DNA of 22,967 nt from DASUAO01 sp046484625. GTDB lineage: Bacteria; Actinomycetota; Acidimicrobiia; IMCC26256; PALSA-555. Positions 20,667-22,967 of the stretch are shown here, piece by piece. The stretch is taken from positions 1 to 22,967 of the forward strand of contig JAWOIO010000227.1 in the NCBI GenBank assembly GCA_046484625.1, written 5' to 3'. Made by a program: the position numbers and the translations under genes. The notes beneath the pieces were generated by a model. The model had not been told where the DNA came from and did not search any database. It saw nothing but the letters and a program-made list of their open reading frames with translations. Every line of letters starts with the position of its first letter. The first letter of the stretch is position 1.

Positions 20667-22022
20667 ATGGTGGCGACGCCGGGGCGACTGCGATCCCGCG
20701 GGCCCGAGACCTCGATCGGGGAGTTCGCGCGGCCGGTCGTGGGGGAGCGCGGCGACTACGACGGGTTGCTCGACCTGGTGGGCGATCGGCGGTTCGTGCT
20801 GATCGGGGAGGCCTCACACGGCACTCATGAGTTCTATCGGGAGCGCGCCCGCATCACGCGTCGGCTGATCGATGAGTGCGGCTTCACGGCAGTCGCGGTG
20901 GAAGCCGACTGGCCCGATGCCTATCGCGTCAACCGCTATGTGCTGGGTCTCACGAACGATACGAGCGCCGACGCCGCGCTCGGCGACTTCAAGCGATTCC
21001 CCGCATGGATGTGGCGAAACCGCGACGTGCTCGGGTTCGTCGACTGGCTCCGGGCCCGCAACGACGCGCTTGCGCACCCGGCGCTGAAGGCACGCTTCTA
21101 CGGCCTCGATCTCTACAGCCTGCGCACCTCGATGGAGGCAGTCGTCTCGTACCTCGATCGTGTCGATCCGGCCGAGGCTTCGCGGGCCCGACACCGCTAT
21201 TCGTGCTTCGACCACGTGGGCGCTGAGGGGCAGGCCTACGGATACGCGCTCGCGTTCCGCGGCTCGCTCCCGTGTGAGAACGAGGTCGTCGCGCAGCTGA
21301 TCGAGCTCCGACGCCGGGCCGAGGGATACCTCCGCCGAGACGGCTGGATCGCCGAGGACGAGTACTTCTTCGCCGAGCAGAACGCGCGTGTCGTTCGCAA
21401 CGCCGAGGAGTACTACCAGCAGATGTACCGGGCCGACGTCTCGTCGTGGAACCTCCGAGACCGCCACATGGCCGGGACGCTCGATGCGCTGGCTGAGCAT
21501 CTCGATCGCCAGGTCCCGCGGGCGAAGGTCGTCGTGTGGGAGCACAACTCACATGTCGGCGATGCCCGGGCCACGGAGATGCACGGTCGTGGGGAGCTCA
21601 ACGTCGGCCAGCTGGCCCGACAGCGCTACCGTTCCGACTGCCTGCTCGTGGGGCTCACGACCTTCGACGGGACGGTCACCGCGGCCTCGGACTGGGGTGG
21701 GCCCGCCGAACGCAAGCGCGTGCGACCCGCGCTCGCGGGCAGCCACGAGGCCATGTTGCATGGCGCGGGGCTCGATGCCGCGTGGCTGGAGACCGGGCAG
21801 CCGGCGGTACACGACCTGCTCGCGGTTCCTCGGTTGGAACGGGCCATCGGCGTGATCTACCGACCTGAGACCGAGCGTGCCAGCCACTACTTCGCGGCTC
21901 ACCTCGCCGAGCAGTTCGACGCCGTGGTCCACCTCGATCGGACCCGGGCGCTCGAGCCCCTCGAACGCACGAGCCGATGGGATCGCGGTGAGCCACCCGA
22001 GACGTTCCCCAGTGGGATCTGA
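20667..22022 (+). CDS. Erythromycin esterase (EreA/B-like) family protein
   Basis: A 451-residue protein of usual length. The family active-site elements are VLIGEASHGTHEFYRER (Glu48, His51), AVEADWPDAYRVNRYV (Glu79), and VVWEHNSHVGDARATEM (His293, His296). The last part, with IGVIYRPETERASHYFAAHLAEQFDAVVHLD, is also typical. True EreA/EreB open macrolide lactones, but most environmental members have unknown substrates. No resistance or mobile gene lies nearby, so an antibiotic role should not be assumed. The start is ATG 20667; the Shine-Dalgarno is weak. It is divergent from the kinase at 20519, with 147 bases between them holding no other gene. The small helical protein at 22200 follows on the same strand. 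Confidence 0.9.
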   Translation: MVATPGRLRSRGPETSIGEFARPVVGERGDYDGLLDLVGDRRFVLIGEASHGTHEFYRERARITRRLIDECGFTAVAVEADWPDAYRVNRYVLGLTNDTSADAALGDFKRFPAWMWRNRDVLGFVDWLRARNDALAHPALKARFYGLDLYSLRTSMEAVVSYLDRVDPAEASRARHRYSCFDHVGAEGQAYGYALAFRGSLPCENEVVAQLIELRRRAEGYLRRDGWIAEDEYFFAEQNARVVRNAEEYYQQMYRADVSSWNLRDRHMAGTLDALAEHLDRQVPRAKVVVWEHNSHVGDARATEMHGRGELNVGQLARQRYRSDCLLVGLTTFDGTVTAASDWGGPAERKRVRPALAGSHEAMLHGAGLDAAWLETGQPAVHDLLAVPRLERAIGVIYRPETERASHYFAAHLAEQFDAVVHLDRTRALEPLERTSRWDRGEPPETFPSGI

Positions 22023-22130
22023 TCGATCCGTCGGGAGGCGCCCCGAGGGTGTGCGACCACCCGGGTCGTGACCTTCGCCCCTGGGTCCGATCCACGAGAA
22101 CTGCGACGATGGGCACATCCAGCCGTCAGG

Positions 22131-22184
22131 GCCATGCCAGCCGACAAGGCCATGCCAGCCGACAAGGCCACGCCAGCCGACAAG
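22131..22184. repeat. 18-bp tandem repeat (3 copies plus a decayed copy) upstream of a small gene
   Basis: Three units of GCCATGCCAGCCGACAAG lie at 22131-22148, 22149-22166 and 22167-22184, with one T-to-C change in the third. A degenerate fourth copy at 22113-22130 matches 12 of 18 bases. The array ends 15 bases before ATG 22200 and abuts its AAGGAAGGA ribosome site. It is in frame with the gene, encoding AMPADK units with candidate ATGs at 22134 and 22152. Confidence 0.88.
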
Positions 22185-22199
22185 GAAGGATCCATCACC

Positions 22200-22550
22200 A
22201 TGAGTGCAGAGCCAGCGAAGACGCCGAGCCCCACGCGCGAGGCGTGGGCAGCCTTCAGTGAGGAGTTCGCGGACATCGGCAAGCGATTCCGTGAGGACTA
22301 CGAGAAGGTGAACGAGACGGCCGCGACGGGGAGCGAGCAGTCGCAGAAGTCGCTCGAGCGCGCGGTGCAGGCGGTCCGTGGCGCGGTCAGCGGTACCGCC
22401 CAGGCGATCGGGGAGTCCTTGCGGGACCCCAAGATCCGGGAGGAGACGGAAGAGGCCGGCTCGGCGCTGCTGCGGGCGGTGGGCGTCACGCTCTCCGAGC
22501 TCGGGGAGCGCCTCCAGCAGGACGCCGACAAGGAGAAGGAGACGGGGTAG
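22200..22550 (+). CDS. Small charged helical protein, unknown function
   Basis: A 116-residue protein with no signal peptide and no clear membrane segment. A Pro/Ala-rich start (MSAEPAKTPSPT) is followed by mostly amphipathic helix: AFSEEFADIGKRFREDYEKV (about 19-38), SLERAVQAVRGAVSGTAQAI (51-70), then EETEEAGSALLRAVGVTLSELGE with the acidic tail DADKEKETG. Small soluble helical proteins like this are frequent in actinobacteria, but I cannot name a family. The start is ATG 22200, with AAGGAAGGA centred about 12 bases upstream; longer forms from ATG 22134 or 22152 would include the AMPADK repeats. It precedes the PEP-synthase-like gene by 28 bases on the same strand and may be co-transcribed with it. 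Confidence 0.72.
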   Translation: MSAEPAKTPSPTREAWAAFSEEFADIGKRFREDYEKVNETAATGSEQSQKSLERAVQAVRGAVSGTAQAIGESLRDPKIREETEEAGSALLRAVGVTLSELGERLQQDADKEKETG

Positions 22551-22578
22551 CGCTGACCAGCGGATCGACGGGACTGTC

Positions 22579-22967
22579 GTGACCAGCATCGCCTGGTTCA
22601 GGGACCTACGGCGCGACGACACGTCCGTCGCCGGGGGCAAGGGGGCCAATCTCGGGGAGTTGGCGGCAGCGGGGTTCCTGGTGCCGCCCGGGTTCGTCGT
22701 GACCGCGGGGGCGTATCTCCGTGCGATGGACGCGGGTGGTGTCCGGGCACGTCTCCACGAGGAGGCCATGGGCGTGGACGTCGACGACCCGGTGGCGCTC
22801 GACGCCGCCTCCGAGCGCCTCCGGGCCCTGGTCGTCGGTGCCGGGATGCCCGAGGCCCTGCGCGCCGAGATCCTTGCCGCCTACCACGAGCTCGGCCGCG
22901 ACTCGGTCGTCGCGGTTCGCTCGTCGGCCACCAGCGAGGACACGGCCGCGACGTCGTTCGCGGGGAT
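22579..22967 (+). CDS. PEP synthase / pyruvate phosphate dikinase-like enzyme, N-terminal part (cut by window end)
   Basis: 129 codons are visible from GTG 22579. The N-terminal nucleotide-binding signature is present: VAGGKGANLGELAAAGFLVP (18-36), PPGFVVTAGAYLRAM, and the ATP-grasp arginine strand VAVRSSATSEDTAATSFAG (111-129, Arg114). The family makes phosphoenolpyruvate from pyruvate and ATP; the same N-terminal domain also occurs in rifampin phosphotransferases. The mobile His domain and C-terminal barrel that would separate these lie beyond the window. The start is GTG, with a weak GGGA site. Gene symbols such as ppsA are withheld because the deciding part is missing. Confidence 0.83.
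   Translation, partial: MTSIAWFRDLRRDDTSVAGGKGANLGELAAAGFLVPPGFVVTAGAYLRAMDAGGVRARLHEEAMGVDVDDPVALDAASERLRALVVGAGMPEALRAEILAAYHELGRDSVVAVRSSATSEDTAATSFAG

Noticed and set aside
20667..22022. Macrolide resistance gene on a mobile element.
   Set aside because: The family assignment is good, but there is no transposase, integron or other resistance gene and the base composition matches the surroundings, so it reads as a chromosomal family member of unknown substrate.
22131..22184. Short direct repeats as a possible CRISPR array.
   Set aside because: Units are contiguous with no spacers and no cas genes are near; it is a minisatellite.

Overview
The window is gene-dense, very GC-rich bacterial DNA. 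It has GTG as well as ATG starts, many 2 to 4 base gene overlaps and long antisense shadow frames. Gene content (short-chain dehydrogenases, acyl-CoA enzymes, cytochromes P450, a PYROXD2-like FAD enzyme, a PIG-L deacetylase) points to a lipid- or steroid-degrading actinobacterium, perhaps of the Acidimicrobiia. That placement is inference, because no rRNA or other phylogenetic marker is present. I see no tRNA, rRNA, CRISPR array, transposase, integrase or phage gene. No stretch over 300 bases lacks a gene.

Left part (1-6900): the end of a thiolase, a secreted FixH/CopC-like protein, and a convergent amidohydrolase. A 53-bp nested inverted repeat separates the amidohydrolase from a divergent plus-strand pair, an enoyl-CoA hydratase and a 2,4-dienoyl-CoA-reductase-type SDR. 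The SDR meets a minus-strand operon head-on, with both stops sharing one CTAG. That operon, in transcription order, is a DUF35/OB-fold protein, an SCPx-type thiolase, a methyltransferase and a small cation transporter.

Middle part (6900-14700): a plus-strand run of an HSL-type alpha/beta hydrolase, a tandem-domain class III CoA-transferase and an SDR. It is followed by a minus-strand block of a PYROXD2-like FAD oxidoreductase, a seven-helix membrane protein of unknown function, an internally deleted P450 and a small membrane protein.

Right part (14900-22967): a fatty acid desaturase whose frame has no stop where the family normally ends, a PIG-L deacetylase antisense to that extension, and a zinc-type CDF transporter. 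Next is a minus-strand operon of APH-like kinase, broken acyl-CoA synthetase and intact P450, joined by 4-base start/stop overlaps. After it come an erythromycin-esterase-family protein, a small helical protein preceded by an 18-bp minisatellite, and the start of a PEP-synthase-like enzyme.

Together the catabolic genes cover acyl-CoA activation or transfer (CoA-transferase, ligase remnant), double-bond handling (DECR-type SDR, hydratase), thiolysis or retro-aldol cleavage (thiolase with DUF35) and oxygenation (P450). The substrate cannot be read from the sequence. The most unusual features are: two genes that keep their ends but have lost the catalytic middle (P450 at 11772-12311, acyl-CoA synthetase at 18921-19497); a frame in which the second becomes continuous with the downstream P450; a desaturase without its stop; a double CoA-transferase lacking the expected catalytic aspartate in both halves; and several short repeats at gene boundaries. 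I did not find a coherent new multi-gene system.
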